Shown: positions 47,676 to 58,427, counted from the stretch's first letter. The stretch is 64,000 nt of DNA from Lentibacillus daqui (GCF_027186265.1 NZ_CP114176.1:2108001-2172000); one strand, 5' to 3'. Notes: a model not told the origin generated them from the sequence alone. Numbers and translations are program-made.

Positions 47676-49526
47676 TTAATCAGCCTCCCTTTCAAGTTCT
47701 TCTTTCGTGATATGGTAACCGAGATCATCTTTCATGGATCGAACGAACATCATTGCTGCTGAAAAGGCCAAGCCTCCGATCATCACGATAAGCCATGCTT
47801 TATTGTCCGTTTGATAAATGAAACCAAAGCCGGAAATAAATAACCCCAACGAGAACAGGAATGGCAAGAATGAACCGTTCGGCATATGAATATCACCCAA
47901 TGGTTCAGCTGGTGTTATTTTTCCATTGCCGTCCATTTTTTCAATCCATAACGGATCGAGTCCACGCACAAGCGGTGTTTGTTTGAAATTATAATGTGCC
48001 GGTGGTGATGCAGTTGCCCACTCCAGCGTACGTCCATCCCATGGATCGTCCGGCGCTTTTGGGCCACGGGCTGTGACAATCACATTAATGACAAACACAA
48101 TAACCGCAAACGCCATAAATAAGGCACCAATGGTACTGATTAAGTTACCTGTTTCCAAATGGTCACCGGCGTGGAACACCCAATATCGGCGTGGCATACC
48201 CATTAAACCAAGGAAATGCTGGATAAAGAAAGTCAAATGGAATCCGATAAAGAATGTCCAGAATGTTAGTTTACCCAATCCTTCATGTAAAATTCGGCCA
48301 AACATTTTCGGCCACCAATAATGTAAACCAGCAAAAATACCAAAGATTGTACCTCCAACAATAACATAGTGGAAGTGTGCAACAACAAAATACGTATCAT
48401 GGTATTGGTAGTCGGCGGCAACAGTTGCAACCATTACCCCGGTCATTCCACCTATAGTAAATGATGGAATAAAACCCAGTGCCCATAGCATCGCGGAATT
48501 AATCGTGATATTTCCGCCCCACAATGTGGCAAGCCAGCCAAAGATCTTGATACCGGTTGGAACAGCAATTGCCATTGTAGCCAAAGAGAAAATGGTGTTT
48601 GCTACAGGCCCTAAACCAACGGTAAACATGTGGTGAGCCCAAACCATAAAACCAAGGAACGCGATCAGTATTGTTGCAAATACCATTGCAGTATATCCGA
48701 ACAAACGCTTTTTCGCAAAGGTTGAAAATACATCACTAAACACGCCGAATAACGGTAAGATCAGAATGTAAACTTCCGGATGTCCGAATACCCAGAATAA
48801 GTGTTGCCAAACAATGGTATTACCACCTAACGATACATCGAAAAACGCTGTATCGAACATACGGTCAAACATAAGCAGAAACAAGCCGACCGTTAAAGCT
48901 GGAAATGCAAACAAGATTAACACACTTGCAATAAATGCTGCCCAGGTAAACAAAGGCATCCGCATATATGTCATCCCAGGTGCCCGCATATTAACAACAG
49001 TAACAAGAAAGTTAATACCGCCGATTAATGTACCCGCACCAGCAATCTGTAACCCAATAACATAGTAATCGACACCGTGTCCGGGCGAAGTAGTTGATAA
49101 CGGGGCATATCCAGTCCATCCTGAGTCAGGAGCGCCTCCCAGGAACCAACTACAGTTAAGAATCAATCCACCAAACAAAAATAACCAAAAGCCCAATGAA
49201 TTTAAAAATGGAAACGCCACATCTCTTGCACCAATTTGTAGTGGAACAGCCACATTCATTAAAGCAAATATTAACGGCATAGCTGCTAGAAAGATCATCG
49301 TTGTTCCGTGCATGGTAATGAGTTCGTTATACGTACCAGCACTAACAAAATCGTTATCTGGTTTAATTAATTGAATACGAATTAACATGGCTTCGATTCC
49401 GCCGAACAGGAAGAATATACCACCGGCAATCAAATATAATTGCGCAATTTTTTTATGATCGACAGTCGTTAAATAATCCCATAATACAGCGCCAAAGCCC
49501 CTTTTTTGAGTAGCTGCAATACTCAC
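47676..49526 (-). CDS. ctaD: Cytochrome caa3 oxidase subunit I
   Basis: Heme-copper oxidase catalytic subunit. 616 aa, at least twelve hydrophobic helices. Heme and CuB ligands: ITMHGTTMIF (low-spin heme), HPEVYILILP (His-Tyr cross-link), WAHHMFTVG (CuB histidines) and HFHYVIVGG (high-spin heme a3). Presence of EVY and a K-channel Thr/Lys pattern fits the A-type family. GTG start at 49526 after AAGGGAGG. Confidence 0.98.
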   Translation of the reverse strand: MSIAATQKRGFGAVLWDYLTTVDHKKIAQLYLIAGGIFFLFGGIEAMLIRIQLIKPDNDFVSAGTYNELITMHGTTMIFLAAMPLIFALMNVAVPLQIGARDVAFPFLNSLGFWLFLFGGLILNCSWFLGGAPDSGWTGYAPLSTTSPGHGVDYYVIGLQIAGAGTLIGGINFLVTVVNMRAPGMTYMRMPLFTWAAFIASVLILFAFPALTVGLFLLMFDRMFDTAFFDVSLGGNTIVWQHLFWVFGHPEVYILILPLFGVFSDVFSTFAKKRLFGYTAMVFATILIAFLGFMVWAHHMFTVGLGPVANTIFSLATMAIAVPTGIKIFGWLATLWGGNITINSAMLWALGFIPSFTIGGMTGVMVATVAADYQYHDTYFVVAHFHYVIVGGTIFGIFAGLHYWWPKMFGRILHEGLGKLTFWTFFIGFHLTFFIQHFLGLMGMPRRYWVFHAGDHLETGNLISTIGALFMAFAVIVFVINVIVTARGPKAPDDPWDGRTLEWATASPPAHYNFKQTPLVRGLDPLWIEKMDGNGKITPAEPLGDIHMPNGSFLPFLFSLGLFISGFGFIYQTDNKAWLIVMIGGLAFSAAMMFVRSMKDDLGYHITKEELEREAD

Positions 49527-49580
49527 TACTTTAACCTCCCTTATACATTTTCCATCCCTTTAAAATGTTGTCTTTATCTC

Positions 49581-50633
49581 TTATTCACCGGCACTTTCCG
49601 GTGTAACCTTTGAAGGTTTTAGTTCCATGAGATAATCTGCAATTTTGCTTGCTTCATCTTTTGAAAGCTCTGGATAATTACCAGACATTTTGTTTCCCGG
49701 TTTAATCGAATCAGGGTCCATAATCCAATCGACAACATTTTCTTTCGTATTGTCCAATACCCCGGCAACTTTGGTACGGTTACCGAAATCAGTCAGGTTT
49801 GGACCTACTTGAACCGGTGATGAGCCAACTGCGTGACATCCCATACAGTTGTTATCCTGGAATAATTTTTCTCCCTCTTTCGCCGTTTTACTACCGGCAA
49901 CAGCATCGGGATCAACGTCCTTCATGTCACTTACCCATTGATCAAACTTATCCGGACTTACAGCAATAATTTTAAAGTCCATCAAGGAGTGGGCAGGTCC
50001 ACAAAACTCAGCACATTTTCCCCAGTAAACGCCCTCTTCATTGACCTCAATATACATTGTATTTTCGTTTTCCGGGTTCACGTCCATTTTACCTGCGATA
50101 CTTGGCACCCAGAAGGAGTGAATGACATCAGACGATTTCATATTCAGATATACTTTCTCGCCAGTTGGAACATATAAATCCTGACTTGTTTGAATATCTT
50201 CTCCTTTATAATTAAAATGCCACCAATATTGGTTTCCGGTAACTTCCACATTCAAGTGATCTTTTTCACCTTTTGTACTTGCCAGATCAAATGTTGCTAT
50301 TGTTGTCGGAACAGCAATAATTATTAAAAGGATAATCGGGATAATCGTCCAGACCGTTTCCAATGTTCTATTCCCTTCTACCTGTTTAGGGATAAAATCT
50401 TCTTTTCCTTTTTTCTTACGGAAACGAATTAATACGGTAATATACACGATTGCAACAACCAAAAGCACCAAAGACATCACAACTGTTGTCAGGATAATTA
50501 AATGTAATGATGTCTCTGCACCATACCCTTTTGGTTTTAAGGCAGTTAAATTTTCTCTGCCACATCCCGCTAATACGAGAGCTAGTAAGCCTAACAAACT
50601 TAACGCCCTGAATTTTCCCATCCAACCTTTCAT
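49581..50633 (-). CDS. ctaC: Cytochrome caa3 oxidase subunit II fused to cytochrome c
   Basis: 350 aa lipoprotein. Lipobox LVLAGC gives Cys24 as the lipidation site; two transmembrane helices anchor it. The CuA site is visible as CAEFCGPAHSLM (Cys207, Cys211, His215, Met218) and the C-terminal cytochrome c domain carries CMGCH (Cys263-His267) with a distal Met. This fusion defines a caa3-type oxidase. Followed by ctaD after 54 nt. Confidence 0.97.
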   Translation of the reverse strand: MKGWMGKFRALSLLGLLALVLAGCGRENLTALKPKGYGAETSLHLIILTTVVMSLVLLVVAIVYITVLIRFRKKKGKEDFIPKQVEGNRTLETVWTIIPIILLIIIAVPTTIATFDLASTKGEKDHLNVEVTGNQYWWHFNYKGEDIQTSQDLYVPTGEKVYLNMKSSDVIHSFWVPSIAGKMDVNPENENTMYIEVNEEGVYWGKCAEFCGPAHSLMDFKIIAVSPDKFDQWVSDMKDVDPDAVAGSKTAKEGEKLFQDNNCMGCHAVGSSPVQVGPNLTDFGNRTKVAGVLDNTKENVVDWIMDPDSIKPGNKMSGNYPELSKDEASKIADYLMELKPSKVTPESAGE

Positions 50634-50707
50634 GTATTTATACCTCTCTTTCTCTTTTATTTCTTCCTTATTTAAAAATTATTTAAGGACATTATCAAAA
50701 ACGTTGT

Positions 50708-51649
50708 TCAACTGAAGGGGAAATTAATTGTGACAATAACCATTAGTAAAAAGAGAATGGTTAAATAATTTAATGAATAAATAAACATCAAATTTGCCCA
50801 CTTAAGATCGCTTTTCATAAAAAATCCACCAATACCCAGTACGAGCCAACCGACATTAAGCAATGTCGCAATCACCAAAAAGGTTGTTCCAAGTGATGAT
50901 AAGTAAAATGGCAGTGGCAATAAACATGCCGTATATACAACCATTTGCCGCTTTGTAAATGCAAATCCATGAACAACCGGAAGCATTGGGACACCTGCAG
51001 CCTTATATTCTTTGCATTTTTTCATTGCCAATGCAAGAAAGTGTGGTGTTTGCCAGATAAACATAATCAAAAACAACACGATTGCTGCGATGTGAAGATC
51101 AGGATCAATAGCCGCCCAGCCAATTAATGGGGGTACTGCACCGGAAAAGCTTCCAACGACTGTGTTCAAGGTATATCTTCGTTTTGTCCACATCGTATAA
51201 AAAACGACATATACAAGCCAGCCAAACAAGGCAAACATAGCAGCCGTAAACGTTGTGAAAAGCAATAAAATAATACCGAGAGCGGTGGACATAATTCCCA
51301 TTGTCAATGCCTGATTTAAGCTAATAGATCCCGTAACGGTCGGACGCGTTTTGGTCCGTGCCATGACCGGATCGATATCAACATCATACCAATTGTTCAA
51401 CATACAGCCGCCGGCAATGACCAACGCGGTTCCTGCCATGGTTAACAGAAAAACGTGCCAATTACCCCAAAAGCTGGCGCCGGTAAAATGCAATGCCAGC
51501 CAAAATCCGGTAAATGTAGTAATTAAATTAGAATTGACGATACCCATTTTCGCAAGCGACTTCATATCGGAAAAAAATGTCGAATCCACATTCCCGGCGT
51601 CAGCAAGCTTCCCCATTATTTGTGAAGTTGTTGTTTCTGCTTTATTCAA
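50708..51649 (-). CDS. ctaB: Protoheme IX farnesyltransferase (heme O synthase)
   Basis: UbiA-family prenyltransferase that farnesylates heme B to heme O for CtaA. 313 aa, about nine helices. Conserved NNWYDVDIDPVMARTKTRP (polyprenyl-diphosphate site) and a second loop ending DPDLHIAA. TTG start at 51649 after GGAAGGGGGG. Divergent from ctaA across a 536-nt region. Confidence 0.96.
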   Translation of the reverse strand: MNKAETTTSQIMGKLADAGNVDSTFFSDMKSLAKMGIVNSNLITTFTGFWLALHFTGASFWGNWHVFLLTMAGTALVIAGGCMLNNWYDVDIDPVMARTKTRPTVTGSISLNQALTMGIMSTALGIILLLFTTFTAAMFALFGWLVYVVFYTMWTKRRYTLNTVVGSFSGAVPPLIGWAAIDPDLHIAAIVLFLIMFIWQTPHFLALAMKKCKEYKAAGVPMLPVVHGFAFTKRQMVVYTACLLPLPFYLSSLGTTFLVIATLLNVGWLVLGIGGFFMKSDLKWANLMFIYSLNYLTILFLLMVIVTINFPFS

Positions 51650-52185
51650 ATTACTATATCCCCCCTTCCGATTCCCCGCAAAAAGGCATAATTGTACATC
51701 AATACTCTTAGAGGGTGCAGCTATCGGAGCCTGTTCAAATCAGATTAATCTTCTTCTTTGAACATTCGATATCACTAATATTCCCTAAAGTATCCAAACT
51801 ATTATCCTAATTGTACCATGGAATTGTATTACATTCTATCTCACTACGTGTGGTTCCTTTCATTTTTGCACTAATAAAAATGACAACTTTGTGAACGATG
51901 GGCAAAAATAATAAAAGGCATGACACCTTCATTGGTAAAAACTAACATTTATGTAACAGAACCAGGTACCGTGATGGAAATCTTAACAAATATCCCCTAC
52001 AATATTTCTAGCAAACAAAGTTCTTTTTTGCAAGGTTTTTTTATTTTTCATGGTGAAAACGGTTCTATACCATGTTAAGATGACAATTATGTGTTATTTG
52101 TCGAATAAACATTGCTATCAACAGCTCTTTAGTATTACTATATTGTTATTGTATATTTTATCTGATTAAAAGCGAGGCATTATGT
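51650..52185. promoter_or_regulatory. Divergent ctaA-ctaB control region
   Basis: 536 nt without a gene. It holds TTGTCGAA at 52098-52105 (plus strand), an exact Spo0A-box core, 81 nt upstream of the ctaA ATG. Possible ctaA -35/-10 elements are TTGCTA/TACTAT with 18-nt spacing (about 52112-52141). For ctaB, TACAAT lies about 60 nt upstream of the TTG, with a poor -35. In B. subtilis this region carries ResD-dependent promoters; no clear ResD motif was recognised. Confidence 0.5.
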
Positions 52186-53133
52186 ATGATACGAATACTA
52201 AAATGGCTATCAGTCGTTTCCGCACTTGGGATGGTCTTTGTTCTGATCGGAGGGGCTTTGGTAACAAAAACAGATTCAGGTATGGGTTGCGGTGCAAGCT
52301 GGCCATTGTGTGAAGGCAAATTCATGCCAACGGATATTACACCGGAACTTGTTATAGAGCTTAGCCATCGAATGATATCCGGTATTATGGGTGTCGTTGT
52401 GCTATTACTATCATTTTTATCATGGAAATATCTTGGGCATATTCGGGAAGTAAAATTTCTGTCGTTCATGTCCAGTTTCTTTCTGATTTTACAGGCGCTC
52501 ATTGGTGCTGCTGCAGTGATCTGGAATCAATCCGACTTCGTAATGGCAGCCCATTTTGGGATTTCGCTTATTTCGTTTACGGCGATTTTTCTACTTATGT
52601 TATTAATTTTTGAGGTTGACAAAAAATTCGATACCGCCTCACTTCACATCGCCAAGCGGCACCGTATCGAAATTTACATGATTACGATTTATACGTTAAT
52701 CGTCGTTTATACCGGTGCGCTTGTTCGACATACGAATGCCAGCTTAGTATGTGGGGATTGGCCTTTTTGTCGAAATGATGAACCATTGGCAGCGTTAAAT
52801 TTTGTTCAATGGGTTCAAATGGGGCATCGACTGTTTGCTGGTATCTTGTTTATTTGGACAGTTGTACTATTCATTAGAGTAATCAAAAATTACCGGCAAA
52901 ACCGGGTTATGTTTTGGGGTTGGGTTGCCACAATGTCATTAATCGTGTTACAGGTCTTCTTTGGAGCCATGGTCATTTTCACCCAGCTAAATTTGGGAAT
53001 TTCTTTAATGCATGCGTTTGTTATATCCTTATATTTCTCCATGCTGAGTTATTTCGTGTTACTCGCCACACGATGTGCCAAATATGAGAAAGAAAATGAA
53101 TCCAATATTGAAGGAGAAACAAGCAGCAGATAG
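52186..53133 (+). CDS. ctaA: Heme A synthase
   Basis: Converts heme O to heme A by oxidising the C8 methyl. 315 aa, eight helices. The N-terminal half has TGMGCGASWPLCEG-like segment (Cys pair after TDSG) and conserved His; the second half repeats it with CGDWPFC and MGHRLFAG. Either of two close ATG codons (52182 out of frame, 52186 in frame) follows AGCGAGGC; 52186 is the gene start. Ends in a palindromic terminator. Confidence 0.96.
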   Translation: MIRILKWLSVVSALGMVFVLIGGALVTKTDSGMGCGASWPLCEGKFMPTDITPELVIELSHRMISGIMGVVVLLLSFLSWKYLGHIREVKFLSFMSSFFLILQALIGAAAVIWNQSDFVMAAHFGISLISFTAIFLLMLLIFEVDKKFDTASLHIAKRHRIEIYMITIYTLIVVYTGALVRHTNASLVCGDWPFCRNDEPLAALNFVQWVQMGHRLFAGILFIWTVVLFIRVIKNYRQNRVMFWGWVATMSLIVLQVFFGAMVIFTQLNLGISLMHAFVISLYFSMLSYFVLLATRCAKYEKENESNIEGETSSR

Positions 53134-53151
53134 TTATCTGCTGCTTGTTTG
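53119..53151. terminator. Terminator at the end of ctaA / pycA
   Basis: Perfect palindrome ACAAGCAGCAGATA/TATCTGCTGCTTGT spanning the ctaA stop codon, followed by TTGCTTGC; convergent with pycA, whose stop is at 53176. Confidence 0.75.
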
Positions 53152-53175
53152 CTTGCAGGCTGAGTGACTATGTTT

Positions 53176-56100
53176 TTATTCAAATTCAATCAATAAGTCA
53201 TTCACTGCAATCGCTTCTCCATTTTTCACGTATACATCCTTGATCACACCGGCAAATGGTGCTTGTACGGTGGTTTCCATTTTCATTGCTTCGGTAATTA
53301 ATAAGTGATCACCTTTCTTCACTTTCTCACCTTTTTCGCAAACAACCTTCACAACCGTTCCAGGCATGGTTGCACCAATCTGTTTTTCATTGCCAGTATC
53401 TACTTTTTGTTTCACTGCAACCTGGGATTGGACACCTTCGTCCTTGACAACTACTTCACGTGATTGCCCATTTAATTCGAAATAGACAATCCGAGTGCCA
53501 TCCGCATGCGGTTCCGAGATGGAGACTAGTTTGACAATTAACGTTTTACCTTGCTCAATTTCTACTTCAATCTCTTCACCCAAACGCATACCATAGAAAA
53601 ATGTTGGGGTATCCAATACCGACATATCTCCATAATTTTGTGTAAACTTTTGGAAATCCATAAATACCTTGGGATATAATGCGTACGAAATCAAGTCAAA
53701 ACTAGTCACCTGACGATCCAATGTTTTAAACAGATCGTTCCGTAATTGGACAAAGTCAACTGGTTCAAGCAACGCACCGGGTCTTTCGGTAATTGCCTTT
53801 TTACCTTTTAAAATGATCCGTTTTAATTCTTGCGGGATCCCTTGATATGGTTGGCCAATATAGCCTTGGGCAAATTCAACAACGGAATCCGGAAAGTCAA
53901 TGGTTTCTCCACGTTCATAAATGTCATCTTCGGTTAAATTATTTTGTACCATGAACAATGCCATGTCACCAACAATTTTCGATGATGGTGTCACCTTAAC
54001 CAGGTCGCCAAACATTTCATTTACGTTCCGGAACATGACCTTCACTTCATTCCAACGATCTTCCAGGCCAACAGCTTTTGCTTGCTGCCGTAGGTTACTA
54101 TACTGACCACCAGGCATTTCATGAAAATATACTTCCGTGTGTGGTGACTTCATGCCACTTTCAAAATCATGATAATATGCTCTGACTCCCTCCCAATATT
54201 GTGACAGTTTTTCATAGGAAGCAGGGTTGATTTTTGGCTGCCGATCGGTACCTTCCAGTGCATGATAAAGGGATTGTGCACTCGGTTGCGATGTTAATCC
54301 AGCCATGGCACCGCAAGCAACATCTACCGCATCAACACCAGCGTCCGTTGCGCGTGCATAAGTGAAAATACCATTACCACTTGTGTCATGCGTGTGTAAA
54401 TGGACCGGAATATCAACCGTTTCTTTTAGTGAGGAAACCAGTTGATAAGCGGCTTCCGGTTTTAATAATCCAGCCATATCCTTGATTCCTAAAATATGGG
54501 CGCCGGATGCCTCGAGTTCTTTTGCCAGATTTTTATAATACGTCAGATCATATTTCGTCCGGTTGGAATCCAGTATATCCCCGGTATAACACATCGTCGC
54601 TTCGGCAATTTTATTACTGTCACGAACTGCCTTGATTGCTGGCCGCATTCCTTCCATCCAATTTAAACTGTCAAAAATGCGGAACACATCGATCCCGGCA
54701 GATGCACTCTTGTCAACAAACTCCTGAATGACATTGTCCGGATAGTTCTTATAGCCAACTGCATTACTTGCTCGCAACAACATTTGGAACAGAACATTCG
54801 GAATTCTTTCTCTGAGTGATAATAAACGATTCCACGGATCTTCTTTCAGGAAACGATAGGAAACATCAAATGTGGCGCCACCCCACATTTCCAGTGAAAA
54901 CAGTTCCGGTAAAAGTCTTGCGGTTGGTTCCGCAACTTGCAATAAGTCCTTTGTGCGTACACGGGTTGCCAATAATGACTGGTGGGCATCTCGGAAAGTT
55001 GTATCCGTATATAATACTTCTTTTTGTTCCTTTAACCAGGATGCCAAACCCTCTGGCCCGTGTTCATCCAAAATTTGTTTTGTTCCAGTTGGCATTTTTT
55101 CATTTGGATGAGTTTTCGGAACTGGTGGTTCGGGAAATACTGGTTTCTTTTTCGGCCCGTTTACAGTAGTTTTTCCAATATAGGTTAGCATTTTTGTGCC
55201 ACGGTCTTTACGTTTTGGAAATACAAATAACTCTGGTGTTTGATCAATAAAGGTTGTGCTATACTCACCCGACAAGAATTGCTTATGCTGAATCACGTTT
55301 TCCAAAAACGGAATATTGGTTTTAATGCCGCGAATCCGAAATTCCCTTAGATTACGCACCATTTTTTGTGCTGCTTGTTCAAATGTTAATGCCCAGGTTG
55401 ATACTTTTACGAGCAACGAATCGTAGTGCGGTGAAATGACTGCTCCCTGAAAACCGTTTCCGGCATCCAGTCGTACACCAAATCCCCCACCAGAGCGATA
55501 CGCCATGATTTTACCAGTATCAGGCATAAAGTTGTTCAACGGATCCTCTGTTGTTACGCGTGCCTGGATAGCATAGCCATTGGTTTTAATGTCTCCTTGT
55601 TTCGGTATACCAATCGAACCACTATGGAGCGACTGCCCTTGTGCTACCTTGATTTGTGTCTGCACAATATCCACACCGGTAATCAATTCCGTTATGGTAT
55701 GTTCTACCTGAACGCGCGGGTTCACTTCGATAAAATAAAAATCATTATCCGTCACCAAAAATTCCACGGTTCCAGCATTTAAATAATGAACATTCTTCAT
55801 TAACTTGACAGCAGCTTCACAAATATCGCTTCGTAAATCGTCACCCAATGAGACACTCGGGGCAATTTCTACGACTTTTTGATGTCTGCGTTGAACAGAA
55901 CAGTCACGCTCGTATAAATGGACAATACTTCCATCACGGTCGCCGATAATTTGTACTTCTATATGTTTCGGATTTTCAATTAATTTCTCCACATATACTT
56001 CATCACTGCCAAATGCGGCATTTGCTTCAGATTTGGCGCGGTCATATGCCTCTCGCAACGCATTGCTGGAACGGACAATTCGCATTCCTCGTCCTCCACC

Positions 56101-56604
56101 ACCGAGCGATGCTTTGATAATGATTGGATAACCATACTTCTCACCAAACGCTTCAACTTCTTCAACGGACGTGACTGGTCCATCACTTCCAGGTATCACA
56201 GGTAGTCCAGCGTTAATTGCCTGCTCCCTTGCACGCACCTTATCGCCGAACATGCTTAAATGTTCACTGGTTGGCCCAATAAACGTAATACCTTCTTGTT
56301 CGCAGCGTTTGGCAAATTGAATGTTTTCGGATAAAAAACCATACCCTGGATGAATGGCATCGACGCCAACATCTTTTGCAATTTCAATAATTCCCTCGAT
56401 ATCCAAATAAGCATCAATCGGCTTCTTTCCCTCGCCGACCAAATAAGCTTCATCCGCTTTATACCTATGATAAGATCCAGTGTCTTCATTGGAATAAATC
56501 GCAACCGTTCGAATGTCCAATTCGGTACAGGCACGAAAAACCCGGATAGCTATTTCTCCTCGATTTGCGACTAATATTTTATTGATTTGCTTTACATCAG
56601 CCAT
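53176..56604 (-). CDS. pycA: Pyruvate carboxylase
   Basis: Anaplerotic ATP- and biotin-dependent pyruvate to oxaloacetate. 1142 aa, normal single-chain form. Biotin carboxylase/ATP-grasp domain (about residues 1-460, with GGGGRGMRIV and EVNPRVQVEHT), carboxyltransferase (about 530-800, DTTFRDAHQSLLATR and HLHTHDTSGNG), an allosteric region, and the C-terminal biotin carrier with EAMKMET (Lys1108). The start overlaps the ftsW stop by 13 nt. Gene neighbours (ftsW, ctaA) match B. subtilis. Confidence 0.98.
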   Translation of the reverse strand: MADVKQINKILVANRGEIAIRVFRACTELDIRTVAIYSNEDTGSYHRYKADEAYLVGEGKKPIDAYLDIEGIIEIAKDVGVDAIHPGYGFLSENIQFAKRCEQEGITFIGPTSEHLSMFGDKVRAREQAINAGLPVIPGSDGPVTSVEEVEAFGEKYGYPIIIKASLGGGGRGMRIVRSSNALREAYDRAKSEANAAFGSDEVYVEKLIENPKHIEVQIIGDRDGSIVHLYERDCSVQRRHQKVVEIAPSVSLGDDLRSDICEAAVKLMKNVHYLNAGTVEFLVTDNDFYFIEVNPRVQVEHTITELITGVDIVQTQIKVAQGQSLHSGSIGIPKQGDIKTNGYAIQARVTTEDPLNNFMPDTGKIMAYRSGGGFGVRLDAGNGFQGAVISPHYDSLLVKVSTWALTFEQAAQKMVRNLREFRIRGIKTNIPFLENVIQHKQFLSGEYSTTFIDQTPELFVFPKRKDRGTKMLTYIGKTTVNGPKKKPVFPEPPVPKTHPNEKMPTGTKQILDEHGPEGLASWLKEQKEVLYTDTTFRDAHQSLLATRVRTKDLLQVAEPTARLLPELFSLEMWGGATFDVSYRFLKEDPWNRLLSLRERIPNVLFQMLLRASNAVGYKNYPDNVIQEFVDKSASAGIDVFRIFDSLNWMEGMRPAIKAVRDSNKIAEATMCYTGDILDSNRTKYDLTYYKNLAKELEASGAHILGIKDMAGLLKPEAAYQLVSSLKETVDIPVHLHTHDTSGNGIFTYARATDAGVDAVDVACGAMAGLTSQPSAQSLYHALEGTDRQPKINPASYEKLSQYWEGVRAYYHDFESGMKSPHTEVYFHEMPGGQYSNLRQQAKAVGLEDRWNEVKVMFRNVNEMFGDLVKVTPSSKIVGDMALFMVQNNLTEDDIYERGETIDFPDSVVEFAQGYIGQPYQGIPQELKRIILKGKKAITERPGALLEPVDFVQLRNDLFKTLDRQVTSFDLISYALYPKVFMDFQKFTQNYGDMSVLDTPTFFYGMRLGEEIEVEIEQGKTLIVKLVSISEPHADGTRIVYFELNGQSREVVVKDEGVQSQVAVKQKVDTGNEKQIGATMPGTVVKVVCEKGEKVKKGDHLLITEAMKMETTVQAPFAGVIKDVYVKNGEAIAVNDLLIEFE

Positions 56605-57770
56605 GATCTTCCTCCTTTATCAACATTTTGTGGCATATCTTTGCTTTTTACTTGAACAGGTTGTTGTTCCTGCTTTTTTACGCTTCTAGCAATATTATTT
56701 AAAATTCCCATCGAGATCAACATGATCAACAGGGAAGAACCACCATAACTAATAAACGGCAATGGTACACCAGTAATCGGGAGTAAACCACTGATCGCTC
56801 CTAAATTGATAAATGCCTGAATGCCAATCATCGAAGAAATCCCGATGGCGAGCAGAGCACCGAAACTGTCTTTGCACTTTCTGGCAATAAATATCCCCCT
56901 TAATACAATGGTCGCCAACAAACCAATCACCAGGATGACACCGATGAATCCCAATTCTTCGGCAATGATAGCCATAATGAAATCGGTATGCGCCTCCGTC
57001 AAATAGCCAAGCTTTTGAACACTATTGCCAAGCCCTTCACCGGTCAGTCCCCCAACACCGATTGCCAAATAGGATTGAATTAGATGGTACCCTATATCAT
57101 CCGGATGTTCAAAAGGTTGATAGGCTCCGGTAAACCTGCCAATTCGTACATCAGTTACCATACTTGGTACGGCAATCATAATAATCAAAAGACCGATGGC
57201 AATCAGGACAAATAAATGTTTGAATTTAATTCCGGAACTAAAAATGACCGAACAGGCAATCAAAAAGATAATTGCTGCAGTTCCAATATCCGGTTGTAAA
57301 ACAATCAGACCCAATACTGCCCCAGTTAAGATTAACGGGGGCAATACTCCTCTATTAAACTCTTTAATATAGGACTGTTTTTTTGAATAAACGGAGGCCA
57401 AATACATAATTAACCCCAGTTTTGCGAATTCCGCAGGCTGCAGGCTAATGGGGCCGAAACTGAACCAGGATTGCGCATTATTTACATTTTTCCCAAAAAA
57501 TAATACGGCTATCAATAAAATAAAAATAAACAACATGATTAATTTCATAAGTTTTTGATAATATTTATACGAAAATATACTACAAAATACAAAGGCAATC
57601 GTGCCAACGACAAACCATTGCAATTGTCTAAAAAGATAAAAGGTGCTTTCATGTCCTTCAACGACGGCAGTCACCATACTTGCGCTATAGATCATGACCA
57701 TCCCGAAAGCACTTAGTACCAAAGGTGTAATCATCAAGGTAAAATCATTATATTTAAATAACCTTTTCAT
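56592..57770 (-). CDS. ftsW: Divisome SEDS glycan polymerase FtsW
   Basis: 392 aa, ten hydrophobic helices; family motifs LQPAEFAKLGLI, QPDIGTAAIIF, GEGLGNSVQK, and GVPLPFISYGGSSL. Partner of PBP2B (pbpB in this window). It is the ylaO-type housekeeping copy adjacent to pycA, distinct from spoVE at 19052. ATG preceded by GGGAGAAGTAC; overlaps pycA. Confidence 0.95.
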   Translation of the reverse strand: MKRLFKYNDFTLMITPLVLSAFGMVMIYSASMVTAVVEGHESTFYLFRQLQWFVVGTIAFVFCSIFSYKYYQKLMKLIMLFIFILLIAVLFFGKNVNNAQSWFSFGPISLQPAEFAKLGLIMYLASVYSKKQSYIKEFNRGVLPPLILTGAVLGLIVLQPDIGTAAIIFLIACSVIFSSGIKFKHLFVLIAIGLLIIMIAVPSMVTDVRIGRFTGAYQPFEHPDDIGYHLIQSYLAIGVGGLTGEGLGNSVQKLGYLTEAHTDFIMAIIAEELGFIGVILVIGLLATIVLRGIFIARKCKDSFGALLAIGISSMIGIQAFINLGAISGLLPITGVPLPFISYGGSSLLIMLISMGILNNIARSVKKQEQQPVQVKSKDMPQNVDKGGRSWLM

Positions 57771-57920
57771 CGTACTTCTCCCTACTATGTAATTCGCGCA
57801 ATTTTATCATTTTGTTTTTGATAGTATAACACAAATATTTATTCGGTGTAATTCATTTTTACCGACCAGAATCTACCAAGCTATCCTCGGTATTAACGGC
57901 AGGAAATAGTATTTTTAATA

Positions 57921-57955
57921 AAAAAACCTTGCCATGAACATATCGGCAAAGTTTT
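57921..57955 (-). terminator. Terminator after ylaN
   Basis: Stem AACCTTGCC/GGCAAAGTT (one G-T pair) with TTTTTTT on the minus strand, 33 nt beyond ylaN. The remaining ylaN-ftsW spacer shows no other feature. Confidence 0.82.
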
Positions 57956-57987
57956 ACTGCGGTAAGCCAAAATTATTTTGCACAAAT

Positions 57988-58272
57988 CTACACAGATTTT
58001 TGTGCCGCTTCATGCAATATATTTAGCTGTCGTTCGAGATTCTCAAGAAGTGATTTTCCATCGTTCTCATCAATTAAATTTAGCCGCACTGCAAAATCTA
58101 TTTCCCTGGACAGACCAAACATTTGTGTATCTAAAACCTCTTCATACAAGGGACACTTAGGTGTCATTAAGTTCTCAATTTGAACTTCAATTAGTTTCAA
58201 AATTTTATCAGCATCAGCCTTAAGAAGGGCATAGGCTTTTTCACGATGATTTACGGTCACCTCAGATAACAA
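57988..58272 (-). CDS. ylaN: DUF1507 iron-homeostasis protein YlaN
   Basis: 94 aa from the TTG at 58272 that follows GTGGAGGGGATATAT; a GTG 15 nt further out lacks its own site. Conserved segment [30 protein letters not shown]. Family literature links YlaN to Fe(II) binding and relief of Fur repression, and to essentiality under low iron; these are family claims. Conserved position upstream of ftsW. Confidence 0.92.
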   Translation of the reverse strand: MLSEVTVNHREKAYALLKADADKILKLIEVQIENLMTPKCPLYEEVLDTQMFGLSREIDFAVRLNLIDENDGKSLLENLERQLNILHEAAQKSV

Positions 58273-58427
58273 ATATATCCCCTCCACTCAGAAGACTTCC
58301 TTCTACTTATTATATTAACGGTCGTAACCATAAAATGCAAATAAAACTTAGTTTGCCTCTTTTTGATGATTTTTCTTCGTACGTCTGCTATTCTGAACAA
58401 GTACATATTTTAAAGAGGTGAATAACA

